Shown here one piece after another: positions 35,409 to 43,126 of a stretch of 64,000 nucleotides of DNA. Numbering within the stretch: position 1 is the first letter of the stretch; each line of letters opens with the position of its first letter. The DNA is from Olleya aquimaris (GTDB taxonomy: Bacteria; Bacteroidota; Bacteroidia; Flavobacteriales; Flavobacteriaceae): contig NZ_QLLO01000004.1 in the NCBI RefSeq assembly GCF_003259525.1, positions 62,001 through 126,000 of the forward strand, read 5' to 3'. Under the pieces are notes generated by a model that was given only the letters and a program-made list of their open reading frames with translations, searched no databases and was not told the origin of the DNA. Both the position numbers and the translations under genes were made by a program.

Positions 35409-36125
35409 ATGATTAAGAAAATAAATTTATTACCAATACTATTTGCATGTCTATTAATTGCATCTTGTGGTGGAAGTGATGATGGCGGAGGAGATGGCGG
35501 AAGCACACCACCTCCAACACCTAATTCGGCACCAACTAGAGTAAGTACGCTTGTTTATCCAACAGCAGATTTATTATGTATAGATAATACCATAAACTTT
35601 CAATGGTCTGCATCGACAGATCCTGATGGAGATACTGTTACCTATACATTAAGAATAGCATTAGATAGAGACATGACAAATATTGTCGAGCAATTAACAG
35701 CATCTACTAATAGCAGATCAGTAACTTTAGATACTGGAACAGCCTATTATTGGAATGTTATCGCTAAAGATTCTCAGGATGAAGCTGCGCCTTCACAAAC
35801 CTATGCATTTTATACAGAAGGAGATGGCGTGTCTAATTACGCACCATTTACAGCAACTTTAAATGCACCAGAAATGGATGGTTTTGTGGATGCTGGAACA
35901 ACTACTTTAAGTTGGACTGGAGGAGATGCAGATGTAGGCGATACCCTAACATACGATGTGTATTTTGGAGATACTAATAATCCAGCACTTGTACAGTCTG
36001 ATGTGTCTGCATCAACATTTGATGTGACTACAGTTGCTGCAACAACTTACTATTGGAGAATTGATACTAAAGATGATAGTGGAACAAAAAGTATAGGTCA
36101 AGTTTGGTCTTTTACCACCAACTAG
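35409..36125 (+). CDS. Lipoprotein with two Fn3-like domains
   Basis: 238 residues. Lipobox LIASC (Cys20) and a Gly/Asp/Ser/Pro linker (21-40), then two related beta-sandwich domains (about 42-135 and 140-238), each ending in a YYW-x-I/V motif: TAYYWNVIAKDSQDE and TTYYWRIDTKDDSGT. Similar modules occur in flavobacterial surface lipoproteins. It starts four bases after the T9SS propeller gene, so the two are surely cotranscribed and may act together at the cell surface. Function unknown. Confidence 0.83.
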   Translation: MIKKINLLPILFACLLIASCGGSDDGGGDGGSTPPPTPNSAPTRVSTLVYPTADLLCIDNTINFQWSASTDPDGDTVTYTLRIALDRDMTNIVEQLTASTNSRSVTLDTGTAYYWNVIAKDSQDEAAPSQTYAFYTEGDGVSNYAPFTATLNAPEMDGFVDAGTTTLSWTGGDADVGDTLTYDVYFGDTNNPALVQSDVSASTFDVTTVAATTYYWRIDTKDDSGTKSIGQVWSFTTN

Positions 36126-36148
36126 AAAACTAAATACAAAGATATATA

Positions 36149-36183
36149 AATGGCAGACTAATGTTTAGTCTGTCATTTTTTTT
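36149..36183. terminator. Bidirectional terminator
   Basis: 13-bp stem with one G-U pair (36149-36161 with 36165-36177), loop TGT, T-run to 36183. It overlaps the stop codon of dxs and follows the lipoprotein gene. Confidence 0.85.
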
Positions 36184-37940
36184 AGGAGTTCACTTAAACT
36201 TGTCGCATCAAGTTGAATAGATTGATGTAATTCTTCAACCGTTCCATGTTCAATAAATTGGTCAGGAATCCCTTTAATAATCAGCTTGTTTTTGTAGTTA
36301 TGTTCTGCTGAAAATTCTGCAATAGAACTACCAAAACCTCCTTTTACTGCAGCATCTTCAATGGTAATGATAGTGTGATGCGTTTTAAAAATATCATGAA
36401 GCATTGCCACATCCAATGGTTTTACAAAACGCATATCATAATGTGAAAAGTCAGACTGGTTTTCAATTAAATGTAATGCTTCCATAACAGTTTTAGCCAT
36501 ATTTCCTATAGACAAAATAGCAATATTTTGTCCTTTTTTAAGTTGTTGACCAGTTCCAATTTCAATTTTGGAAAAAGGTTGTTTCCAATCGATTGTAACT
36601 CCTCTTCCTCGTGGATATCTAATAGCAATGGGCTGTTTTAAACCTAATTGTGCGGTATACATTATATTACGAAGTTCTATTTCATCTCTAGGTGCAAAAA
36701 CAATAAGATTTGGTATGCAGCGTAAATACCCTATATCAAAAACACCATGGTGTGTTGCACCATCTTGTCCAACCAATCCAGCACGATCTAAACAAAATAT
36801 TACTGGTAAATTTTGAATGGCAACATCATGTATTACTTGGTCGTATGCACGTTGTAAAAACGTCGAGTAAATATTACAAAACGGAATTAATCCTTGAGTG
36901 GCTAATCCTGCTGCAAAAGTCACAGCATGCTGCTCTGCAATACCAACATCAAAAGCACGATCGGGAATTTCCTCCATCATATATTTTAATGAGCTACCTG
37001 TTGGCATAGCAGGTGTAATCCCAATTATGTTTTCGTTTTGTTTTGCTAATTCTACAATGGTATATCCAAATACATCTTGATATTTTGGTGCTTGTTGTGT
37101 CGTGCTTATTTTAGCAATCAACTCTCCAGTGTCTTTGTTAAATTTACCTGGAGCATGATAGGTGACTTGCTGTTCTTCCGCTTGACGTAATCCTTTTCCT
37201 TTAGTTGTTATAACATGTAAAAACTTAGGACCTTTAATTTTTTTTAATCGCTCTAATTCAGAAAGTAAAAGTGGTAAATCGTGACCATCAATTGGTCCAG
37301 AATAATCAAAATTTAAAGCCTCAAATATATTGTCTTGCTTTTCAGTGCCTTTTTTTACGTTAGTTAAGTATTGCTTTAACGCACCAACGCTAGGATCTAT
37401 ACCAATAGCATTATCGTTTAAAATCACTAATAAGTTAGCATTAGTAACACCTGCATGATTTAAGCCTTCAAAAGCCATTCCGCTTGCTATAGAAGCATCA
37501 CCAATTACAGCAATATGTTGTGTGTCTATATCACCTTTTAATTGACTGGCAATTGCCATACCTAAAGCGGCAGAGATAGAAGTGGAAGAGTGTCCAACTC
37601 CAAAGGTGTCAAAAACACTTTCCTCTCTTTTTGGAAAACCACTTAACCCTTTAAATTGTCTGTTGGTGTCAAAATTATCTTTACGACCAGTTATAATTTT
37701 ATGTCCATAGGCTTGATGACCAACATCCCAAACCAATTGGTCTTTAGGTGTGTTAAAGACATAATGTAACGCAATGGTTAGCTCTACCACGCCAAGACTT
37801 GCGCCAAGGTGACCTTCTTTAGTAGCTACAATGTTGATTATAAAATCTCGTAGTTCTTGTGCAAGAATAGGTAAGTCGTCTTGTTCTAAAAGACGAAGTT
37901 GTTCTGGAGAGTTTATATGTTTTAAAAACTGTTTTTGCAC
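36165..37940 (-). CDS. dxs: 1-deoxy-D-xylulose-5-phosphate synthase
   Basis: 591-residue thiamine diphosphate enzyme that condenses pyruvate and glyceraldehyde 3-phosphate, first step of the MEP isoprenoid pathway. Seen: GHLGASLGVVELTIALHYVF (43-62), DVGHQAYGHKI, the ThDP motif GDASIASGMAFEGLNHAG (about 147-164, ending near the catalytic Asn region NDNAIGID), AEQHAVTFAAGLA and DRAGLVGQDGATHHGVFD. The start is GTG: an in-frame TAG directly precedes it and no ATG follows nearby. A perfect -7 box ends four bases before it, so the mRNA is probably leaderless. Confidence 0.95.
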   Translation of the reverse strand: MQKQFLKHINSPEQLRLLEQDDLPILAQELRDFIINIVATKEGHLGASLGVVELTIALHYVFNTPKDQLVWDVGHQAYGHKIITGRKDNFDTNRQFKGLSGFPKREESVFDTFGVGHSSTSISAALGMAIASQLKGDIDTQHIAVIGDASIASGMAFEGLNHAGVTNANLLVILNDNAIGIDPSVGALKQYLTNVKKGTEKQDNIFEALNFDYSGPIDGHDLPLLLSELERLKKIKGPKFLHVITTKGKGLRQAEEQQVTYHAPGKFNKDTGELIAKISTTQQAPKYQDVFGYTIVELAKQNENIIGITPAMPTGSSLKYMMEEIPDRAFDVGIAEQHAVTFAAGLATQGLIPFCNIYSTFLQRAYDQVIHDVAIQNLPVIFCLDRAGLVGQDGATHHGVFDIGYLRCIPNLIVFAPRDEIELRNIMYTAQLGLKQPIAIRYPRGRGVTIDWKQPFSKIEIGTGQQLKKGQNIAILSIGNMAKTVMEALHLIENQSDFSHYDMRFVKPLDVAMLHDIFKTHHTIITIEDAAVKGGFGSSIAEFSAEHNYKNKLIIKGIPDQFIEHGTVEELHQSIQLDATSLSELLKKMTD

Positions 37941-37944
37941 CTAG

Positions 37945-37952
37945 CAAAAGTA
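37945..37952 (-). promoter_or_regulatory. -7 promoter box of dxs
   Basis: Minus strand reads TACTTTTG (perfect TAnnTTTG), only four bases before the GTG start codon. Confidence 0.6.
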
Positions 37953-37984
37953 CAAGTTTTTCTGCTTGTTTATATTAAAAACTA

Positions 37985-38314
37985 TTATTCCATTCCCATT
38001 ATTTTAGCAACTTCAGGACAATTGGCTTTTACTAAACTTTGCATTTTTTTTCCATGTGCTAATTTCTCTTCATTAGTCATTGCATCTTCCTTTTTTTTCA
38101 TTTCACCATCTGGATCTACACAAGCTGTTAAGTCGTCCATAGCTTTTTTATAAGCTACTAAATCTGTAGAATTTGGATCTTCTTTCATCTGTTTCATCAT
38201 TTCTGTAACATCCTCAGAACAGTCACAAAAACGCTTTGCAGCTTCTTCTTCTGGTGTCCCAGTGCAAGACACAGCAGTTACAGCCAAACTGGCTAACACT
38301 AATTTTATTTTCAT
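37985..38314 (-). CDS. Small cysteine lipoprotein, paralogue 1
   Basis: 109 residues. Lipobox AVSC (Cys17) and a helical mature part with RFCDCSEDV, LTACVDPDGEM, KKKEDAMTNEEK and LVKANCPEVAKIMGM. Four cysteines beyond the lipid Cys are conserved with the neighbouring gene product. I do not recognise the family. It follows its paralogue by 40 bases, and dxs comes next on the same strand but with its own promoter. The regular Cys spacing suggests two disulfides or a small metal site. Confidence 0.75.
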   Translation of the reverse strand: MKIKLVLASLAVTAVSCTGTPEEEAAKRFCDCSEDVTEMMKQMKEDPNSTDLVAYKKAMDDLTACVDPDGEMKKKEDAMTNEEKLAHGKKMQSLVKANCPEVAKIMGME

Positions 38315-38354
38315 ATTTTAATTATAGGTGGTAATTAATATTTAAATAAGTAAA

Positions 38355-38687
38355 TTATTTATCCATTCCCATTGCTTCAACAATATCAGGACAATTGGCT
38401 TTTACTAAAGTCTGCATTCTTTCAGCATAGGCTTTGCGCTCTTCTGGTGACATAGCATCTTCCATTTTTTTGAGTTCACCACCAGGATCGGCACATTCTT
38501 TAAACTCGGTTAAAGCTTTATTATAACTTTCCCTATTCATTTCTCCTGAATTTTCTCTTATTTTAGTAATTTCTGTAGTAAAGTCTCCAGCGCATTCACA
38601 AAAGCGTTTTGCAGCATCTTCTTCAGTTGATGATCCACAAGAAAAAATGACGAATGCAATTCCTGTAAATAATATTTTAATTTTCAT
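38355..38687 (-). CDS. Small cysteine lipoprotein, paralogue 2
   Basis: 110 residues, lipobox VIFSC (Cys17). Aligned to the next gene product it keeps AAKRFCxC, the ECADPGGELKKMEDAMS block, and LVKANCPDIVEAMGM, so the pair arose by tandem duplication. Unknown function. It is the first gene of the pair and has a perfect -7 box 23 bases upstream, arranged divergently with the tadA promoter. Confidence 0.77.
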   Translation of the reverse strand: MKIKILFTGIAFVIFSCGSSTEEDAAKRFCECAGDFTTEITKIRENSGEMNRESYNKALTEFKECADPGGELKKMEDAMSPEERKAYAERMQTLVKANCPDIVEAMGMDK

Positions 38688-38710
38688 ATTTCGATTTTTT
38701 TAGTGAAAAT

Positions 38711-38718
38711 CAAATATA
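38711..38718 (-). promoter_or_regulatory. -7 box of the cysteine lipoprotein pair
   Basis: Minus strand reads TATATTTG (perfect TAnnTTTG), 23 bases before the start at 38687. Confidence 0.55.
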
Positions 38719-38737
38719 TGATTTTCCTTTTTATTTG

Positions 38738-38745
38738 TATGTTTG
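38738..38745 (+). promoter_or_regulatory. -7 box of tadA
   Basis: TATGTTTG (perfect TAnnTTTG), five bases before the ATG at 38751, predicting a leaderless or almost leaderless mRNA. Confidence 0.5.
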
Positions 38746-38750
38746 AGATT

Positions 38751-39200
38751 ATGATAAACCCATACGACGACAAATACTTTATGCAAAAAGCACTTCAGGA
38801 AGCTGAAGAGGCTTTTAATAAAGGTGAAATCCCAGTAGGCGCTGTAATTGTTATCCAAGATAGAATTATTGCCAGAGCACATAATTTAACCGAATTGCTT
38901 AATGATGTTACTGCACATGCCGAGATGCAAGCCATAACTGCTGCTGCTAATTTTTTAGGTGGAAAATATTTAAAAGACTGCACGTTATATGTGACTTTAG
39001 AACCTTGCCAAATGTGTGCTGGAGCCTTGTATTGGAGTCAGATTTCTAAGATTGTGTATGCAGCAAGGGATGAAGCACGTGGTTGTATTAATTTAAAAAC
39101 TACGTTACACCCAAAAACAACCATTGAAGGTGGTGTTTTAGAAGAGGAAGCCTCTAAATTATTAAAACGATTTTTTATTGAAAAACGTAATTTAAATTAA
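38751..39200 (+). CDS. tadA: tRNA-specific adenosine deaminase
   Basis: 149-residue zinc deaminase, expected to convert A34 to inosine in tRNA-Arg(ACG). Active site: TAHAEMQAI (His56, Glu58) and LEPCQMCAGAL (Cys86, Cys89); EIPVGAVIV and ARDEARGC support the TadA branch. A longer reading from a GTG at 38703 would add a hydrophobic leader and run across the promoter; the ATG at 38751 (MINPYDDKYFMQKAL) fits the family N terminus. Its stop codon overlaps the stop of the convergent small membrane protein gene. Confidence 0.93.
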   Translation: MINPYDDKYFMQKALQEAEEAFNKGEIPVGAVIVIQDRIIARAHNLTELLNDVTAHAEMQAITAAANFLGGKYLKDCTLYVTLEPCQMCAGALYWSQISKIVYAARDEARGCINLKTTLHPKTTIEGGVLEEEASKLLKRFFIEKRNLN

Positions 39201-39436
39201 AGTTTACGTGTATCACCTTCTTTTTTGCGCATCTCTTCTAACTTTTCTTTAGTTAACATATACTCTTTAGCATCTCTGTTTTTCCATCTGTGGTAGGTAA
39301 ATAAAGGAATAACTACAAAAAACAACCCAACTACACCAAAACCAATTAGTTTTTGGGCATAATCAACTTCTAGAGTATAACCGCAAATAATACTAGTTAC
39401 TGATGCAACAAAAGCTAAAGCTATAAGGTATCTCAT
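39197..39436 (-). CDS. Small two-helix membrane protein
   Basis: 79 residues; two hydrophobic segments (about 3-20, LIALAFVASVTSIICGYT; about 29-47, KLIGFGVVGLFFVVIPLF) and a charged tail (DAKEYMLTKEKLEEMRKKEG). The family is common in flavobacteria without known function. It starts nine bases after the CLC gene stop and is cotranscribed with it; its own stop overlaps that of tadA by four bases. Confidence 0.75.
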   Translation of the reverse strand: MRYLIALAFVASVTSIICGYTLEVDYAQKLIGFGVVGLFFVVIPLFTYHRWKNRDAKEYMLTKEKLEEMRKKEGDTRKL

Positions 39437-39445
39437 ATTATAAAT

Positions 39446-41227
39446 TTAAGTCGTGGTATAATTAATTAATTGTCGTCTGTATGCTGTTAGTAATTTAGAT
39501 TTGGATACAAACCCAATATACTTTTCGTCTTTTATAACTGGTAAATTCCATGCATTAGAATCTTGAAATTTGGTCATCACTATTTTCATAGAATCGTTTT
39601 TATAGTCAATGATGTCTGGTGGATTATGCATTAAATCGCTTACAAGAGTAGTATCATAAAGCGATTGGTTAAACATGATTTCTCTAACATCGTCTAACAA
39701 AATAATACCTACTAGTGCTTTATCTTCATTAACCACTGGAAATAAATTTCTTGTTGATTTTGCAACACCTTTATGTAACATATCACCAAGGGTCATAGTA
39801 GGTTTTAGTTTTACAAAATTAGTTTCAATAACACTATCTAAAGACATTAATGTTAGCACGCTTTGGTCTTTGTTATGTGTTAGTAACTCGCCTTTTAAAG
39901 CTAATTCTTTAGTATAAATAGTAAAGTCTATTGCATTCTTTTTTATAATGAAAGACATAGACACTGCAATCATTAAGGGTATAAATAATTCGTAACCACC
40001 AGTAATTTCAGCGATTAAGAAAATAGCAGTTAAAGGTGCATGAAGCACACCAGCAATTAAACCTGCCATACCAATTAAAGTAAAATTAGTTTCGGATACA
40101 TTAAAGCCTAACCCTAAATTATTAATAATTTTAGCCACTACATTACCCAAAGCGCTACCCATTACCATGGTAGGAATAAAAATTCCTCCAGCTCCTCCAG
40201 CAGCAAAGGTTGTGGTCATTGCTATGGCTTTAAAAATTGTAATCCCAATAAGTAATCCAATAATCACCCAAATATTATCTTTTAAATGGTCAAAAGGTGT
40301 TGTGCCTAAAGCAGTTAAATGGTCACCAGCTAATAGACTATTAATAAACCCAAAACCTTCACCATAAAGTGGCGGAATAAAATATAACATCACACCAATT
40401 GCTAAACCACCAATAATTAGTTTTATGAGTCGCGATCTAAAGCGTTCAAAAAACTTTAAAATGAAAAAGTACATTTTAGTAAAATATATAGATGCAAAGC
40501 CAGTTCCAATACCTAAAACAACATAAAATAGAGTGTCTTTAATTTCAAACTTATCCGAAAAATTAAAGTTGAATAATAAGTCGTCACCTAAAAAGAAATA
40601 AGAGGTTAATACCGAAGATACCGAAGCTATTAATAGTGGTAATAACGACGCAAAAGTTAAATCTAAACTAAACACTTCTACTGCAAAAATAATGGCAGCA
40701 ATAGGCGATTTAAATATAGATGAAATGGCACCTGCTGCAGCACAACCAATTAATAAAGTACGTGTTTGTTGATTAACATGAAACAACTTACCTAAATTAG
40801 AACTTATGGCAGATCCGGAAGCAATAGCAGGTCCAAGTAATCCAACAGATCCACCAAAACCAACCGTTAATGGTGCTGTGATTAACGGAATGTAAATTTT
40901 AGAACGCTCGATTAATCCACTACGTTTGGATAGTTTAAATAAAATAGAAGGAATGGCATGTTCTACATTTTTTTTAGTGACATATTTTACAAATAAGTAC
41001 ACTAAAAATAATCCAATAACTGGTAGTATAAAATAGACTTGGTTTTTAGAAAACACTACTAAATTGTCTAAAGCACCTTCTATGGTAAAGGTTATATTTC
41101 TTAACGTTACAGCAGCTAAACCAGCCAATAAACCAACAAGCCCACTTAATATATAAGTGAAGTTTTTTTCAGAGATGTGTTTTAATCTCCAAATAAAAAA
41201 CCGTTTTAGAAGTGGTTGTTTAGGCAT
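39446..41227 (-). CDS. CLC family chloride channel/transporter with CBS domains
   Basis: 593 residues. CLC membrane core (about 25-440) with the selectivity stretches GFGGSVGLLGPAIASGSA (123-140) and GGAGGIFIPTMVMGSALG, then two cytoplasmic CBS domains (about 460-590, LDDVREIMF and DSNAWNLPVIKDEKYIGFVS). The canonical GREGP/GKEGP segment reads GLLGP here, so the external gating glutamate (position about 131) is Leu. In CLC proteins that glutamate is needed for proton coupling, so this protein may work as a channel or uncoupled carrier. It is in an operon with a 79-residue membrane protein. Confidence 0.9.
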   Translation of the reverse strand: MPKQPLLKRFFIWRLKHISEKNFTYILSGLVGLLAGLAAVTLRNITFTIEGALDNLVVFSKNQVYFILPVIGLFLVYLFVKYVTKKNVEHAIPSILFKLSKRSGLIERSKIYIPLITAPLTVGFGGSVGLLGPAIASGSAISSNLGKLFHVNQQTRTLLIGCAAAGAISSIFKSPIAAIIFAVEVFSLDLTFASLLPLLIASVSSVLTSYFFLGDDLLFNFNFSDKFEIKDTLFYVVLGIGTGFASIYFTKMYFFILKFFERFRSRLIKLIIGGLAIGVMLYFIPPLYGEGFGFINSLLAGDHLTALGTTPFDHLKDNIWVIIGLLIGITIFKAIAMTTTFAAGGAGGIFIPTMVMGSALGNVVAKIINNLGLGFNVSETNFTLIGMAGLIAGVLHAPLTAIFLIAEITGGYELFIPLMIAVSMSFIIKKNAIDFTIYTKELALKGELLTHNKDQSVLTLMSLDSVIETNFVKLKPTMTLGDMLHKGVAKSTRNLFPVVNEDKALVGIILLDDVREIMFNQSLYDTTLVSDLMHNPPDIIDYKNDSMKIVMTKFQDSNAWNLPVIKDEKYIGFVSKSKLLTAYRRQLINYTTT

Positions 41228-41241
41228 GAATTAAATGTACC

Positions 41242-41269
41242 AAAAAATCCTGCAATTTGCAGGATTTTT
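41242..41269 (-). terminator. Terminator of aspS
   Basis: Stem AAAAATCCTGCA/TGCAGGATTTTT (41243-41254 and 41258-41269) with a three-base loop; A-run on the left gives the U-run on the minus strand. Confidence 0.87.
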
Positions 41270-41279
41270 GTTGTTATGA

Positions 41280-43028
41280 TTATAAATCTAATTTTAAATT
41301 TAATTCTTTTAGTTGTTCATCATCAATTGGCGCAGGAGCGTCAATCATAACGTCACGTCCCGAATTATTTTTAGGGAATGCTATAAAGTCTCTAATAGTT
41401 TCTTGTCCACCAAGAATGGCAACTAATCTGTCTAATCCAAACGCTAATCCACCATGTGGAGGTGCACCATACTCAAAAGCATCCATTAAAAATCCAAATT
41501 GGGCTTTAGCTTCTGCTTCACTAAATCCTAAATGTTTTAGCATAATAGCTTGTGTGGCTTTATCGTGTATACGGATAGATCCACCACCAATTTCGTTTCC
41601 GTTAAGGACTAAATCATAAGCATTAGCCTTAACTTCTCCTGGTTTTGTGTCTAATAATTCTATCTGACCTGGTTTTGGAGAAGTAAATGGGTGGTGCATT
41701 GCATGGTAATGTCCAGTCTCTTCGTCAAGTTCTAATAATGGGAAATCCATTACCCATAATGGTGCAAATACTTTAGGGTCACGTAAGCCTAATCGCTCTG
41801 CCAATTCCATACGTAATGCACTAAGTTGTGCACGCACTTTATTGGTGTCTCCTGATAATACACAAATTAAGTCACCAGGTTTAGCACCAGTAACTTCTGC
41901 CCATTTTGCTAAATCGTCTTGATCGTAAAATTTATCTACAGAAGATTTGTAGGTGCCATCATCATTAACGCGACAATATACCATACCTAAAGCACCAACT
42001 TGTGGACGTTTTACCCAGTCTATTAATTTATCAATTTCTTTTCTGGTATATGTGTTTCCGCCAGGAACTGCAATACCAACAACTAATTCGGCATTATTAA
42101 ATACCCCAAAATCTTTATGTTGTGCCACCTCGTTTAGCTCGCCAAACTCCATTCCAAATCTGATGTCAGGTTTATCGTTTCCGTATAAACGCATAGCATC
42201 GTCATATAACATTCTTGGGAATTTCTCAATCTCAACTCCATTAACTTCTTTAAGTAAATGACGTGTTAAGCCTTCAAAAACATTTAAAATATCTTCTTGC
42301 TCTACAAATGCCATTTCGCAGTCTATTTGTGTAAATTCTGGTTGTCTGTCGGCACGCAGATCTTCATCTCTAAAACATTTTACAATCTGAAAATATTTAT
42401 CCATGCCACCAACCATTAGCAATTGCTTAAAGGTTTGTGGTGATTGTGGTAAGGCATAAAATTGACCTTCGTTCATACGAGAAGGGACTACAAAATCTCT
42501 TGCACCTTCTGGTGTCGATTTGATTAAGTAAGGTGTTTCAACTTCTATAAATCCTTCATTAGATAAGAAGTTTCTAACCTCTTGTGTTACTTTTGCTCTA
42601 AAAATGAGATTGTTTTTAACTGGGTTACGTCTAATATCTAAATAACGATATTTCATACGTAATTCTTCGCCACCATCTGTTTCATCTTCAATAGTAAAAG
42701 GAGGTAATAACGCTTGGTTTAAAAGGGTTAGTTCTTTTACTAAAACTTCAATTTCTCCAGTTGGGATGTTTTTGTTTTTAGATTCACGTTCAATAACAGT
42801 TCCTTTAATTTGAATGACAAACTCACGACCAAGCTTTTGCGCTTGTTCCATCATGGCTTTTGGTGTACGTTCTTCGTCAAAAATAAGTTGAGTTATTCCG
42901 TAACGATCACGAAGATCGACCCAAATCATAAATCCTTTATCTCTTGATTTTTGAACCCAACCTGAAAGGGTAACTTCTGTATTAATGTGTGATGCTCTTA
43001 GCTCTCCACAAGTATGACTTCTGTACAT
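41280..43028 (-). CDS. aspS: Aspartyl-tRNA synthetase
   Basis: 582 residues, bacterial-type class II synthetase with N-terminal OB-fold anticodon-binding domain (1-105, [20 protein letters not shown]), motif 2 region [18 protein letters not shown] (about 215-232), the bacterial GAD insertion (about 290-400) and motif 3 [15 protein letters not shown] (about 533-547). Charges tRNA-Asp in the cytosol. A perfect -7 box lies 18 bases upstream of the start and a terminator follows, so it is a single-gene unit. Confidence 0.96.
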   Translation of the reverse strand: MYRSHTCGELRASHINTEVTLSGWVQKSRDKGFMIWVDLRDRYGITQLIFDEERTPKAMMEQAQKLGREFVIQIKGTVIERESKNKNIPTGEIEVLVKELTLLNQALLPPFTIEDETDGGEELRMKYRYLDIRRNPVKNNLIFRAKVTQEVRNFLSNEGFIEVETPYLIKSTPEGARDFVVPSRMNEGQFYALPQSPQTFKQLLMVGGMDKYFQIVKCFRDEDLRADRQPEFTQIDCEMAFVEQEDILNVFEGLTRHLLKEVNGVEIEKFPRMLYDDAMRLYGNDKPDIRFGMEFGELNEVAQHKDFGVFNNAELVVGIAVPGGNTYTRKEIDKLIDWVKRPQVGALGMVYCRVNDDGTYKSSVDKFYDQDDLAKWAEVTGAKPGDLICVLSGDTNKVRAQLSALRMELAERLGLRDPKVFAPLWVMDFPLLELDEETGHYHAMHHPFTSPKPGQIELLDTKPGEVKANAYDLVLNGNEIGGGSIRIHDKATQAIMLKHLGFSEAEAKAQFGFLMDAFEYGAPPHGGLAFGLDRLVAILGGQETIRDFIAFPKNNSGRDVMIDAPAPIDDEQLKELNLKLDL

Positions 43029-43046
43029 AATCTATTTTTAGAAGTG

Positions 43047-43054
43047 CAAATTTA
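43047..43054 (-). promoter_or_regulatory. -7 promoter box of aspS
   Basis: Minus strand reads TAAATTTG (perfect TAnnTTTG), 18 bases before the aspS start. Confidence 0.55.
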
Positions 43055-43088
43055 ATATTTATATTTTGACTGCCATTTTTTAACAGCA

Positions 43089-43119
43089 TAAAAAAAGCCT
43101 CAATGTTAATTGAGGCTTT
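43089..43119 (-). terminator. Terminator of the RND efflux operon
   Basis: Stem AAAGCCTCAAT/ATTGAGGCTTT (43094-43104 and 43109-43119), loop GTTA, A-run from 43090 giving a minus-strand U-run. Confidence 0.87.
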
Positions 43120-43126
43120 AAATGCA

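Noticed and set aside
36568-37080. Open frames of 60-99 codons on the plus strand inside dxs
   Set aside because: They lie fully opposite a well-conserved enzyme gene and show no domain, start context or codon pattern of their own.
38703-38750. GTG-started extension of tadA with a hydrophobic leader
   Set aside because: It spans both divergent promoter boxes and is not found in TadA proteins, which are cytosolic.
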